Positions 1-8,633 of a stretch of 61,761 nt of DNA are shown piece by piece. The position numbers and the translations under genes were made by a program. The DNA lies in assembly GCA_024225445.1 (NCBI GenBank), contig JAAEMP010000251.1:1-61761 (forward strand), written 5' to 3'. The DNA comes from Hyphomicrobiales bacterium. GTDB taxonomy: Bacteria > Pseudomonadota > Alphaproteobacteria > Rhizobiales > Rhizobiaceae. The notes under the pieces are model-generated. The model saw only the letters and a program-made list of their open reading frames with translations. It did not search any database and was not told the DNA's origin. Within the stretch, counting starts at the first letter, position 1, and each line of letters opens with the position of its first letter.

Positions 1-306
1 AGAACCCGGGTTAGAATACCTGAAATCAAAGACCAGAACCAGTCTTCGCAATGGCGGCTGTCGGCAGACGGTGTCGATGGCAGGTGTGTCGCAGATTGTA
101 TAACAAACGTAGTTGAATACGGTAATTTGTCCGCACTGCCGTCATTTGACTGTTGTAAAATGGAAGCAAACCGTGTGAAAACATCTTTGGGATTCCCTGT
201 CAATTCGCAGCATGCTGGATTGGGCGATGGCTCATATATCTGGAATTGGTCGCACCCAAATGTTGTTGTTGCCCGAACGGGTCGAAGATTATGTCGGCGC
301 GGATAA
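1..306 (+). other. Open frame at left edge, possible 3' end of a broken gene
   Basis: Frame 1 is open from the first base to a TAA at 304-306, about 101 codons without a start in the window. The first two thirds read like protein but match no family I know. The last part overlaps, in another frame, the transposase remnant that begins near 227, so the open frame cannot be one intact gene throughout. It may be the tail of a gene cut by the insertion, or chance. Nothing else is recognised in 1-226. Confidence 0.2.
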
Positions 307-395
307 TACGGTTCGGTTCATTGATGCATTTATTGATGAACTGGACCTGCAATAAGCAGGCTTTGCTCGGGTTGATGCGGAGGCGACCGGACGCC
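227..395 (+). pseudogene. Transposase N-terminal remnant, IS1182-like
   Basis: From the ATG at 227 (or 212) the translation contains LLLPERVEDYVGADNTVRF followed by IDAFIDELDL, the usual opening of IS1182/DUF772-type transposases. An in-frame TAA at 353 interrupts it, and the same frame continues with AGFARVDAEATGRP, again matching the family (normally LGFARxxxxxTGRPGYxP). Similarity ends near 395. The rest of the roughly 450-residue protein, with the DDE catalytic core, is absent, so this is a dead fragment. Between 396 and 646 I see no convincing gene. Confidence 0.55.
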
Positions 396-646
396 CGGTT
401 GTCGTAACACCAGTTGACAGACTGCCTGAACAGGTGAGACATGGAGAAACCGGCCTGGTAACCGGTGATGTCTATTCAAATGCAATCGCGCAGGCTGTTT
501 CGCGCTTTCCCAACAATCCCGACCTGCTCCAATCCTGCGCTGAGATTGCCTTTCAATGTACAAAAACCGAACTGAGCTGGAAACATTTCGGGGGTAATTT
601 CGCAGATGCAGCACACCAACTGGCAACCGCCAGCAGCGAAAGTGTT

Positions 647-1012
647 CTAATCCTCCAGGTTCAGGTAACATTCAGGCTGAAAACGCGGCTTGCATATCAC
701 CAGGAAAACCAGATCGCTCTGACCGGTATTGCGAATGCGTTGCGGATGATTTTCCGGTATCTGAATGCTGTCACCGGTTTTCACTTCAATCAGATTACCT
801 TCCCCGTCATCCATAATGCCGGAACCTTCCTCGATATGATAGATCTCATCGGTCTTATCCAGAGCATGCAATTGTGTGGTAATTCCGCGCGCCACCCGAC
901 ATCGCGCCAGGGATAGCTGTGGACTGGCATCATCATTCAGCAATTCGAGAATATGGCAGCGTTCATTCGTGGAAAATTCTTCAGTATCAGACCTGTTGAT
1001 ATGCTTCATCAT
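647..1012 (-). CDS. Small cupin-domain protein
   Basis: About 121 residues with a single cupin_2 beta-barrel. The sequence DEIYHIEEGSGIMDD is the first cupin strand pair and GDSIQIPENHPQRIRNTG the second, with the glycine and histidine typical of the second metal-binding motif. Small cupins of this kind bind a metal and often act as isomerases or stabilising partners; the substrate here is unknown. Two ATGs are adjacent (1012 and 1009), and no clear ribosome-binding site decides between them. It is transcribed divergently from the amidohydrolase/purine nucleoside phosphorylase operon, so the two may share the roughly 100-base control region. Confidence 0.7.
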   Translation of the reverse strand: MMKHINRSDTEEFSTNERCHILELLNDDASPQLSLARCRVARGITTQLHALDKTDEIYHIEEGSGIMDDGEGNLIEVKTGDSIQIPENHPQRIRNTGQSDLVFLVICKPRFQPECYLNLED

Positions 1013-1108
1013 GATTAAATGCTTCGCGATAATTATTGGTAATTGAGCGTTACATATCATATCATCAGCAATTCATCCGTGAATAATATTACACACAAAG
1101 GAAAAGTA

Positions 1109-2434
1109 TTGAGCACCGATCTGATTATCAAAAATGCGTTGCTGGTCACCTGCGACCAACGCCATTCCGTTCTTGAAGATGCGGCAATTCTTGTCAGCGG
1201 CAACAATATCAAATGGGTAGGCTTTTCAAGGGAATTGGAAAACCATAATCCGGCCAACACTGAAATCATCGATGCGACGGGCAAAATCCTGATGCCCGGT
1301 CTCATCAACATGCATTCCCATTGTGGCGATACCCTGTTTCGTGGCCTGGTGGAAAACCTGCCGCTGGAACAATGGTTACAGACCGTTTGGAAATCTCAGG
1401 CGGTAATATTAAGGAATGCCGAAAACTGCAGACTGGGAGCGGAACTGGGATTTGCCGAATTATTACTGGGTGGCACAACAACGCTGATGGATCAATACTG
1501 GCACCCTGATCAAACCATTACAGCAGCGCTTGATGCAGGTATTCGTATCGCCACTGGCGGCATCTTCTTCGATCCGCACGGCATGGATGGCTACTCCATT
1601 GATCACCGCGCCACCCAGGCACATGAGCTTTTTGCCAGACATGGCGGCAATGAGGAAATATTTGTCGGCACCATGCCACATGGCACCTATACGGCAGGCC
1701 CGGATAGTATCAGGACTGCCGTGGAGATAGCCAATCAGTATGGTGGTTTCTTTTCAATTCACGCCGCAGAGACAAAGGTTGAGCAGCAAACCATCAGGGA
1801 TCGCTATCAAACCAGTGTCATCCGTCTGCTGAACGACCTGGGCGCTTTGTCTCCGCGCACAACCCTGGCCCATTGTGTCCATGTCGATGATGAAGAGATT
1901 GACCTGATGGCAGCCAACAAAACCAATGTCGTTCATAATCCGCTTTCAAACCTCAAACTGGCCTCCGGTTTTGCACCAATTACCAAAATGATGGCAAAGG
2001 GGATCAATGTGACCCTTGGAACCGACGGCGCCATCAGCGGCAATGACATGGATATGTGGTTCGCCATGCGCCTTGCCGCAACCATCCACAAAGCCGCCAA
2101 CGAAAATCCCTCGGCCATTTCCTCCCATGAAACCTTACACATGGCAACATTGAACGGCGCCCGGGCATTGGCGGCCGAAGACATGCTCGGCTCGATAGAA
2201 CTGAACAAACGGGCCGATTTTATTCTGGTTGATATTACCGGTCCACATGCAATGCCAATGTTTGATCCGGTCAGCCATCTGGTATTTTCTGCTGCGAAAA
2301 GTGATGTCAGCGATGTATTCATTTCGGGTCGTCATATCGTAAAGGATCGAAACCTGCTGACATTGAATCTTAGCGATATCCAGAACCGGATTACAGAGCT
2401 GCAGCCAGCTGTAAAAGCGGCACTGGACGAATGA
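1109..2434 (+). CDS. TRZ/ATZ-type amidohydrolase, probable purine or adenosine-type deaminase
   Basis: Metal-dependent hydrolase of the amidohydrolase superfamily, about 441 residues. Metal ligands are visible as NMHSHCGD (near residue 70), HAAE in the middle, HCVH near 255 and the catalytic aspartate in LGTDGAISGND. Relatives deaminate S-adenosylhomocysteine, methylthioadenosine, 8-oxoguanine or triazines; the sequence alone does not tell which. I place the start at TTG 1109, which has AAGGAAAAG just upstream and removes a 22-residue leader lacking family similarity. The next gene, a purine nucleoside phosphorylase, starts one base after this stop (TGATATG), so a role in purine nucleoside breakdown is likely: deamination to a 6-oxopurine nucleoside, then phosphorolysis. 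Confidence 0.8.
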   Translation: MSTDLIIKNALLVTCDQRHSVLEDAAILVSGNNIKWVGFSRELENHNPANTEIIDATGKILMPGLINMHSHCGDTLFRGLVENLPLEQWLQTVWKSQAVILRNAENCRLGAELGFAELLLGGTTTLMDQYWHPDQTITAALDAGIRIATGGIFFDPHGMDGYSIDHRATQAHELFARHGGNEEIFVGTMPHGTYTAGPDSIRTAVEIANQYGGFFSIHAAETKVEQQTIRDRYQTSVIRLLNDLGALSPRTTLAHCVHVDDEEIDLMAANKTNVVHNPLSNLKLASGFAPITKMMAKGINVTLGTDGAISGNDMDMWFAMRLAATIHKAANENPSAISSHETLHMATLNGARALAAEDMLGSIELNKRADFILVDITGPHAMPMFDPVSHLVFSAAKSDVSDVFISGRHIVKDRNLLTLNLSDIQNRITELQPAVKAALDE

Positions 2435-2435
2435 T

Positions 2436-3272
2436 ATGCAACCACAATTTGCAAACCGACTGGATAAAGCCCTTTCATCAATCCGCAAATATACCGATTT
2501 CGCACCCAACATCGCCCTGATTACCGGAACCGGCCTGGCCGGTTTGCTACGTGATATTGAGGTGGAGAACACCATCGCCTATGGCGATATTGACGGATTT
2601 CCGGTCTCGACCGCTCCTTCCCACAAAGGTGAGTTGATCTTCGGTCATATAGGAGACACCAAAATTGCCGCCCAAAATGGCCGCTTTCACCTTTATGAAG
2701 GCTGGAGTGGCGAGGATATTGTCCTGCCGGTCTACGTCATGGCAAAACTGGGAGCGGTTAGTTATCTCACCACAAATGCCGCAGGTGCGCTCAATGAGAC
2801 TTATCGGGTTGGCGATATTATGATGATTGAAGATCATCTGAATTTTCTCGGCATCCATCCCTTAGCCGGACAAAATGATGAAAATCTTGGGCCAAGGTTT
2901 CCTGATATGTCGCGAGCCTATGATCCCGATCTTCGAAAGCTTGCAATTAAAGTTGCAAAAAAATTGCAGATAGAAGTCCAGAGCGGAATATATGCAGCCG
3001 TACATGGACCCGAATTCGAAACCAGTGCTGAACGGCGTTTTCTCCGCTCATCTGGAGGAGACGCGGTTGGCATGTCAACGGTTCCAGAAGTTATCGCAGC
3101 CAATCACGCTGGAATGAAAGTACTGGGCTTTTCGGCAATCACCAATCAGGCTACCGGCGGCGAGGATCAGCAGCCCGACACGCTGGAAGAAGTATTGCAG
3201 AATGCTGATGTTGCCGCGGCAGATATTCGAAGAATTATTCTGGAAATGATCAAAGATGGCTGCCTGAAATGA
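2436..3272 (+). CDS. Purine nucleoside phosphorylase (trimeric, 6-oxopurine type)
   Basis: Cleaves inosine or guanosine with phosphate to the free base and ribose-1-phosphate in the cytoplasm. Length 278 is normal for the trimeric PNP/MTAP family. Diagnostic stretches: APSHKGELIFG (phosphate site His), NGRFHLYEGWSGEDIVLPV, TTNAAGALNETYRVGDIM, PRFPDMSRAYDP, GPEFETSAERR and VGMSTVPEVI. The later FSAITNQATGG carries the Asn typical of 6-oxopurine specificity rather than the Asp of MTA phosphorylases. It is tightly packed between the amidohydrolase and an SDR whose ATG overlaps this stop (ATGA), so the three genes form one operon. The symbol punA or deoD cannot be chosen safely. Confidence 0.88.
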   Translation: MQPQFANRLDKALSSIRKYTDFAPNIALITGTGLAGLLRDIEVENTIAYGDIDGFPVSTAPSHKGELIFGHIGDTKIAAQNGRFHLYEGWSGEDIVLPVYVMAKLGAVSYLTTNAAGALNETYRVGDIMMIEDHLNFLGIHPLAGQNDENLGPRFPDMSRAYDPDLRKLAIKVAKKLQIEVQSGIYAAVHGPEFETSAERRFLRSSGGDAVGMSTVPEVIAANHAGMKVLGFSAITNQATGGEDQQPDTLEEVLQNADVAAADIRRIILEMIKDGCLK

Positions 3273-4066
3273 ACCCTACAACAACTAAGGTTGACAAATC
3301 TGACAATGCCGGAATTCTCGCGGGACGCACTGTTCTGGTGACAGGATCAGGTGGCACTATTGGATCCCGGATCGCCGTCTCACTGTCACAGGCAGGAGCC
3401 GATATCGCGCTCCACTACCATCACAACAAACCAGATAAAACCGTTGAATTGATTCAACAAAACAACGGCATTTATTGTGTAGTTCAAGCCGACTTCAATC
3501 ACTCCGGTTTTGCTGACAGGCTGCTCGATGAAATCGAGGGTCAGTTGTCGACACCCGATATCCTGATTAACTGTGCTGCCAGTCAGGACGTCATCTTCAT
3601 GAAAGACCTGAGCGAGCAGGATTTCGACAATATGATGAAAACCAATGTCAGCGCATTGTTCACTCTCTCGACACAATTTGCCCGTCGCATTCCATCCCGG
3701 TTTTCAACTTTGGCCTCAATCCTCAACATCTCATCGATAGAAGCCCGCCGCCCGGCTTTAGGTCATGGCCATTACGCCACTTCCAAAGCAGCCGTCGAAA
3801 TGCTGACCAAATCGATGGCCCTGGAATATGGTCCAAAAGGGCTGAGGGTGAATGCCATTGCACCAGGTCTGGTTGCCAGAGAAGGGATTGAAGCCGACTG
3901 GCCGGAAGGAGTCATGAACTGGCAGCGTTTATGCCCGCTGGGTCGCATGGCGAAACCAGACGACATTGCCCGGGCGGCATTGTTTCTGGTGTCTCCAGCA
4001 GCCACTTTTATTACCGGCACTATTTTGACGGTTGATGGCGGCATGAGCACAACCCCCGGCTGGTAA
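3269..4066 (+). CDS. SDR-family NAD(P)-dependent oxidoreductase
   Basis: Classical short-chain dehydrogenase, 265 residues. The nucleotide-binding turn VTGSGGTIGSRI lies near residue 25. NCAAS takes the place of the usual NNAG. The catalytic Ser is in NISSIEARRP, Tyr and Lys in HYATSKAAVEM, and the C-terminal part has VNAIAPGLV and TILTVDGGMS. Relatives include pteridine reductases and FabG-like enzymes. The start codon overlaps the stop of the purine nucleoside phosphorylase (ATGA), implying translational coupling and a shared pathway, perhaps oxidation or reduction of a sugar or base fragment. Its end faces the end of the esterase gene across 23 bases. Confidence 0.85.
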   Translation: MNPTTTKVDKSDNAGILAGRTVLVTGSGGTIGSRIAVSLSQAGADIALHYHHNKPDKTVELIQQNNGIYCVVQADFNHSGFADRLLDEIEGQLSTPDILINCAASQDVIFMKDLSEQDFDNMMKTNVSALFTLSTQFARRIPSRFSTLASILNISSIEARRPALGHGHYATSKAAVEMLTKSMALEYGPKGLRVNAIAPGLVAREGIEADWPEGVMNWQRLCPLGRMAKPDDIARAALFLVSPAATFITGTILTVDGGMSTTPGW

Positions 4067-4089
4067 TCAGGACACACCACCGCGCATGA

Positions 4090-5052
4090 TCAATCAAATT
4101 CCCAACGGTTTGCACCCAGCATGGATATTGCCGCAATAATTCGCTGAAAGCTGGCACCGGCTTTAACAACACTATGACGCGCCCGCAGATATCCGTGCAC
4201 CAGGCCCGGTTCATTGATCCACCAGGCTTGACCGCCAGCACCGGCAATCCGGTCACGATATTGCCGCCCGTCATCACACAGCGGATCACATTCAGCCGAA
4301 ATGATTACCGTTGGCGGCAATTCATCAAAATTATTATCCGCCAACGGTGAAAAAGTAGGATCTTGTGAGTGGGTTAACCCGCAGCCACGAACACCGGCAT
4401 AGTATTCGACCTCCCTGATATTCAAAAGTGGCGCTTCACTGTGTTCCACATAAGAGCCTTTTGACATATCACCACCAAGTTCGGGATAAATCAAAACCTG
4501 ACCGGCAGGTTTTCGCGCATTTTTCCTCGTTAGGTGACAGGTTGCAGCAACCAGGTTCCCACCGGCACTATCACCGGCCAGGACAATCGGCAGATCATTC
4601 AAACTGGCCACATATTGAAATGCCTGGAGCGTATCCTGACAGGCTGCAGGATGAAGATATTCAGGTGAAAGACGGTAATCGACTGAAAAAACCTGATAAC
4701 CGGTCTGCTTGCATATTTCAGCACAGATATCATCGTGACTTTCAAGCCCGCCAACAACATACCCCCCACCATGGCAATATACTACACTGGCAACCGGAAT
4801 CGTGTCCTGGCTTGAATACTTGCGTATGCCTATTTCGCTGTCTGCTGACTGTATAAAACTGTCCATGCTGGTGATCCCGCCCGGATAGCCTGCAAAAAAT
4901 ACCCTGCACATCGCATCATAGATTTCACGTTGTTTTTCGATAGTGAAATTAACCGTATTCTGCGGATAACAGGCATTGGTCCGTTCAATAAATGCCCACA
5001 CTTCATCATCCAGCAACGGATCATACTTGTTGTGATATTTTGATATGTTCAT
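4090..5052 (-). CDS. Alpha/beta hydrolase, hormone-sensitive-lipase type
   Basis: About 320 residues. The HSL-family oxyanion motif HGGGYVVGG and the nucleophile motif GDSAGGN are both present; the acid is likely in ECDPLCDDG and the catalytic His in LVHGYL near the C-terminus. Such enzymes hydrolyse short acyl esters or carbamates in the cytoplasm. I chose ATG 5052 (MNISKYHN), preceded by AGAAAG, rather than an in-frame upstream start. It is the last gene of the minus-strand block phnD-phnC-phnE-phnE-HAD and lies 49 bases after the HAD gene, so it probably processes the imported compound. The substrate is unknown. Confidence 0.82.
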   Translation of the reverse strand: MNISKYHNKYDPLLDDEVWAFIERTNACYPQNTVNFTIEKQREIYDAMCRVFFAGYPGGITSMDSFIQSADSEIGIRKYSSQDTIPVASVVYCHGGGYVVGGLESHDDICAEICKQTGYQVFSVDYRLSPEYLHPAACQDTLQAFQYVASLNDLPIVLAGDSAGGNLVAATCHLTRKNARKPAGQVLIYPELGGDMSKGSYVEHSEAPLLNIREVEYYAGVRGCGLTHSQDPTFSPLADNNFDELPPTVIISAECDPLCDDGRQYRDRIAGAGGQAWWINEPGLVHGYLRARHSVVKAGASFQRIIAAISMLGANRWEFD

Positions 5053-5101
5053 TAGAGGCTTTCTGCCTGGATTTTTACAACCCGGACGACAACTCTTCAC
5101 T

Positions 5102-6037
5102 CTATATGGAAGGTATCACCCAATCTGGCACAATTCCGGATCTTTTAACATATTCGCCTGCATCAAGCCCCTTGAAGATACCATGATCACTGACAAGTAT
5201 CGTTTTCCAGTCTTGCGCTGCACCCCCCAAAATATCTGTATGCAGTGTATCACCTATCATGCAGATACGCTCCCGGCTGATATTACCGGCTATTCCTTCT
5301 TCGACGATATCGAACACAGATGCAAAGGGTTTGCCGTGAAACTCGACTTTGGCATGGTATTTTTCAACCAGGCGGTGAGCTATGTATCCCGGCTCCATGC
5401 CCATATGATCCTCACGCGGTGAAACAATATCCGGATTTGCCACAATAATCGGCCGCAACTGATTTTCCAGTGAACACTCCAGCATTTGCTGGCGCTCTGT
5501 ATTCCAGTCCAGGGTTGATAAAAGCAGAAATCCGGTCACTTCATCATACAAGGATGCATCATCGGTGAGTTTGACTGTTGGTTGATCGATCTCATCAGGA
5601 GAAAAATCAGCTTTCGACATCGCGCCCCAGTAAATTTCATCGCCGTATCTCGCCAAAGCACGTTCTGCTGCCATCCGACTGGAAATCACCTCACTGACGC
5701 CAAAATCATATCCCAGACCTTCGAATTTTTTGACATTGGATTTTGCATCAAAACTGGCACCATTCGACAATACGAAAACCTGTTTTTCCATATTGCGCAG
5801 TTTTGCCAGACATTCAGGCCCGCCGGAAATTGGCGTCCCCCCGACATTCAAGACGCCATAGGCATCAAAAACAAACACATCAAAGTGATCCGCAATTTCA
5901 ATCAGATTCGCAGCTCTGTCGAATTCTTCGGGAAAATTTGCTGGCGGCAGGCGCCCACGAACATGCTCATAATGCCGGAAAGCGGCTTCGCCATCCAGCT
6001 GCGCATAAATCTGGGAAAAATTATCAGATGATTGCAC
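5102..6037 (-). CDS. HAD-superfamily class IIA phosphatase (NagD-like)
   Basis: 311 residues. The HAD motif I is VFDAYGVLNVG (nucleophile Asp near residue 55), motif II is VLSNGAS, the class IIA cap lies in the middle and motif IV is MIGDTLHTDILGG. HAD-IIA members dephosphorylate nucleotides, sugar phosphates or phosphoglycolate. The start overlaps the end of the upstream permease by 14 bases, showing co-transcription with a phosphonate/phosphate-ester type importer. A phosphatase beside this importer suggests the transported compound carries, or acquires, a phosphate group. The exact substrate cannot be read from the sequence. Confidence 0.82.
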   Translation of the reverse strand: MQSSDNFSQIYAQLDGEAAFRHYEHVRGRLPPANFPEEFDRAANLIEIADHFDVFVFDAYGVLNVGGTPISGGPECLAKLRNMEKQVFVLSNGASFDAKSNVKKFEGLGYDFGVSEVISSRMAAERALARYGDEIYWGAMSKADFSPDEIDQPTVKLTDDASLYDEVTGFLLLSTLDWNTERQQMLECSLENQLRPIIVANPDIVSPREDHMGMEPGYIAHRLVEKYHAKVEFHGKPFASVFDIVEEGIAGNISRERICMIGDTLHTDILGGAAQDWKTILVSDHGIFKGLDAGEYVKRSGIVPDWVIPSI

Positions 6038-6836
6038 CGCGTACCTTCGCCGAAACCCATTCGGAAATAATAACCGTCAGCAATATTACCAGCAGAATCA
6101 TCGACACCTGGGTCCATGCCAGAGTATTTATCGAACCATTCAGTTCAAGGCCAATTCCACCCGCTCCAACGAGTCCCAAAATTGTCGATTCCCGGATATT
6201 GATGTCCCAGCGGAATACCCCGACACCGGCAAAAGTTGGCAACACCTGGGGGACAATACCATAGAGCATCTGTTGCGGTCTGCTGGCTCCGGTCGCTGCA
6301 ATCGCCTCGACCTGGGTATGGTCTATCTCCTCGATACCTTCATAAAGCAATTTTGCACAAAATCCGATTGATCTTAATCCGATTGCAATTGTACCCGCCA
6401 ATACGCCCGGCCCCAAAATCAACACCAGTATTAGTGCCCAAATCAGTGAATTCACCGAGCGCGATGAAACTATGATAAAAATGGCCACAGCGCGAACCAG
6501 AAAATGCGGGGTGGTATTTCTCGCCGCAGCAAATGCCACCGGAATGGCAATGAACAAAGCGATCACGGTACCAAGGGTAGCAATATTAATTGTGTCCCAA
6601 ATGGGCAGCCACAAACGGCTCATATAGCTGAGTTTCGGCGGCACCATTCGTGTGCCAATATCCATCGCTTGACGCGGGGCATCCTGGACAAAAAACCAGA
6701 CGGTTTCTTCTGTCATCAATATCCAGGCATACAAGACAATCGTAATACCGATCAGCCAGCCGACCCAGATAGCCAATTGCTTCTTCGTAGTACGGCGTTT
6801 CCAGACCGGCCCATCACTGGTTTCAATCAAAGGCAT
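6024..6836 (-). CDS. phnE: ABC transporter permease, PhnE type (second copy)
   Basis: Inner-membrane permease of the phosphonate/phosphite family, 270 residues with about five to six hydrophobic spans; the first is IWVGWLIGITIVLYAWIL. The cytoplasmic coupling loop is visible as EAIAATGASRPQQML, the family form of the EAA loop that contacts the ATPase. WDINIRESTILGLVGAGGIG is the usual C-terminal PhnE signature. It begins one base after the stop of the preceding permease gene. Two non-identical permeases side by side (about 270 residues each) suggest a heterodimeric channel, as in some PhnE1/PhnE2 systems. Confidence 0.88.
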   Translation of the reverse strand: MPLIETSDGPVWKRRTTKKQLAIWVGWLIGITIVLYAWILMTEETVWFFVQDAPRQAMDIGTRMVPPKLSYMSRLWLPIWDTINIATLGTVIALFIAIPVAFAAARNTTPHFLVRAVAIFIIVSSRSVNSLIWALILVLILGPGVLAGTIAIGLRSIGFCAKLLYEGIEEIDHTQVEAIAATGASRPQQMLYGIVPQVLPTFAGVGVFRWDINIRESTILGLVGAGGIGLELNGSINTLAWTQVSMILLVILLTVIISEWVSAKVRGAII

Positions 6837-6837
6837 G

Positions 6838-7647
6838 TTACTGAACCCACTTTCTCAGGTACCCGGAGATGTATTCGAGCACCATCACTATCCCGATTAT
6901 TATCAGCAAAATAGCTGCTGCCGTATCAAATTCATAACGGTCAAATGCTGTATTCAGCGTCGCACCAATACCGCCACCGCCGACAATACCTACCACTGCT
7001 GATTCCCGGAAATTGATATCCAGGCGATAGACTGAGAGCCCAATCATCCGTGGCATCACCTGTGGCTGGATCGCATAATTGATCCACTGGAACCAGGAGG
7101 CCCCGGTTGCCTTGATCGCTTCAGCCTGGGAGGCACTCATATTTTCAATATCTTCCGCCAGCAATTTGGCGAAAAACCCGATTGTTCCAATCGCCAAGGC
7201 AATAAAGCCTGCAAACGGTCCAAACCCGAACAGTTTCACCGCAAAAATTGCCAAAATCACCTCCGGAAATGTCCGGGATCCGGCGACTATCGCCCGGCAA
7301 AACAAATAAACCCATTTGGGTGCAAGATTGCTCGCAGCCCCCAAACCTACCGGGACCGATATTGCTATACCAGCTACTGTGGCAATAATTGCCATCCAGA
7401 CACTTTCCAGAATCCCATCCAAAACCACATTACGACTATCCGAAAAATCCGGTGGGAAAAACGCCAGAATAAAGCGCTTGCCTTTCGGGATTCCATCCCA
7501 GGCGCGCTCCCAGTCGACATCCATCGTACCAAGCCCGATTGCCAGGTAAATCGCAAATCCGAGGATCAATCCCCATCGCAAGGTCGAATTCTTGACAAGC
7601 GGAGGCTTTTTCCAATGGCTGGGGAAAGTGGTGGGAGCATCACTCAT
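6838..7647 (-). CDS. phnE: ABC transporter permease, PhnE type (first copy)
   Basis: 269 residues, partner of the permease at 6024-6836. It has the first span near residues 25-43, the coupling loop EAIKATGASWFQWINYA and the C-terminal YRLDINFRESAVVGIVGGGG. The spacing to phnC upstream is two bases, so translation is probably coupled. The two permeases are clearly homologous but diverged, so they look like an old duplication rather than a recent one. Substrate family: phosphonates, phosphite or phosphate esters; no residue seen here narrows it. Confidence 0.88.
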   Translation of the reverse strand: MSDAPTTFPSHWKKPPLVKNSTLRWGLILGFAIYLAIGLGTMDVDWERAWDGIPKGKRFILAFFPPDFSDSRNVVLDGILESVWMAIIATVAGIAISVPVGLGAASNLAPKWVYLFCRAIVAGSRTFPEVILAIFAVKLFGFGPFAGFIALAIGTIGFFAKLLAEDIENMSASQAEAIKATGASWFQWINYAIQPQVMPRMIGLSVYRLDINFRESAVVGIVGGGGIGATLNTAFDRYEFDTAAAILLIIIGIVMVLEYISGYLRKWVQ

Positions 7648-7649
7648 CT

Positions 7650-8519
7650 CTACGATTTCCCTTTGCCGTTACCCGCCTTCGCTTTGGATTTTGGCGAGGC
7701 TGTTTTTTTCTTGGGTATTACAATTGTTTCAGGTGCATTCTCTACATCTTCATCATCAACTTTCTCAATCGTTGCCTCCCAGTCTTCTTCTCCGTAAATA
7801 CGGGTGAGAACTTCAGGTGTCAGACCATCTGGTGGTCCATCATAGACGATCGATCCCAATTCCAGACCAACAACACGCTGGGAATACATTTGTGCCAACT
7901 GCACATCATGAATGTTGATGATGGCAGCCAGTCCGCGCTCTTTGCACAATTCGTTGATTAGCCGCATAATCTGCCGAGACGTTTTTGGGTCAAGGCTGGC
8001 GGTTGGTTCGTCAACCAGCAATAGATCCGGGTCCTGTATCAGGGCGCGGCAAATGCCAACCCGTTGCCGCTGCCCACCGGAAAGTTCATCAGCCCGTTTA
8101 TCAGCCATATCCATCAACCCGACGCGGTCGAGCAACCGGTAGGCTTCCTGAATATCTTTTTTCGGAAATTTTCGTGTCCAGCTTGTCCAGAAACCAACAT
8201 AGCCAAGGCGTCCGGAGAGCACGTTTTCCATCACACTCAACCGTTCAACCAGGGCATATTCCTGAAAAATCATCCCCATTTTGCGTCGCGCTCTTCGCAA
8301 CGCACCGGACGACAATCCGGTCAATTCAAGTTCACCCAGATAAACCTTGCCACGGGTCGGTTCAACCAACCGGTTGACGCATCTGATTAAAGTGGATTTT
8401 CCCGCTCCCGACGGGCCGATGAGCGCGATAACCTGACCATCAGGAATTTCCAAATCGACGTCTTTTAATGCTTCGTCCCCGGTCTTGTAACGTTTGCTTA
8501 ATCCCTCAAGACGCAGCAT
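7650..8519 (-). CDS. phnC: ABC transporter ATP-binding protein, PhnC type
   Basis: 289 residues. Walker A is GPSGAGKST at 35-43, the Q-loop MIFQEYAL near 88, the signature [15 protein letters not shown] near 145 and Walker [13 protein letters not shown] near 165, followed by the H-loop NIHDVQLA. This is the classical PhnC arrangement. Unusual: about 45 residues follow the normal end of the domain, first acidic ([13 protein letters not shown]) then a lysine-rich tail ([20 protein letters not shown]). A start preceded by GGAGGGGAT supports good translation. It energises the two PhnE permeases. Confidence 0.9.
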   Translation of the reverse strand: MLRLEGLSKRYKTGDEALKDVDLEIPDGQVIALIGPSGAGKSTLIRCVNRLVEPTRGKVYLGELELTGLSSGALRRARRKMGMIFQEYALVERLSVMENVLSGRLGYVGFWTSWTRKFPKKDIQEAYRLLDRVGLMDMADKRADELSGGQRQRVGICRALIQDPDLLLVDEPTASLDPKTSRQIMRLINELCKERGLAAIINIHDVQLAQMYSQRVVGLELGSIVYDGPPDGLTPEVLTRIYGEEDWEATIEKVDDEDVENAPETIVIPKKKTASPKSKAKAGNGKGKS

Positions 8520-8574
8520 ATCCCCTCCAACTCAATCCAACTATTTCGAGTAATTCACACAGTATTTTACATCG

Positions 8575-8612
8575 AAAACAGCCGGTTCCAAAAACCAGGG
8601 AAAATCCGGCTG
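8575..8612 (-). terminator. Stem-loop with U-run between phnD and phnC
   Basis: On the minus strand CAGCCGG (8612-8606) pairs with CCGGCTG (8585-8579) and is followed by TTTT. It sits in the 114-base gap after the phnD stop and before phnC. A partial terminator at this place would give more binding protein than ATPase and permease, as is common for ABC importers. The stem is only seven base pairs with a 20-base loop, so it may be weak. Confidence 0.5.
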
Positions 8613-8633
8613 CTTCATTGTCGTTTCAAATCA

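Noticed and set aside
434-916. Plus-strand frame of 160 codons near the left edge
   Set aside because: It lies antisense to the cupin gene over half its length and has no family similarity.
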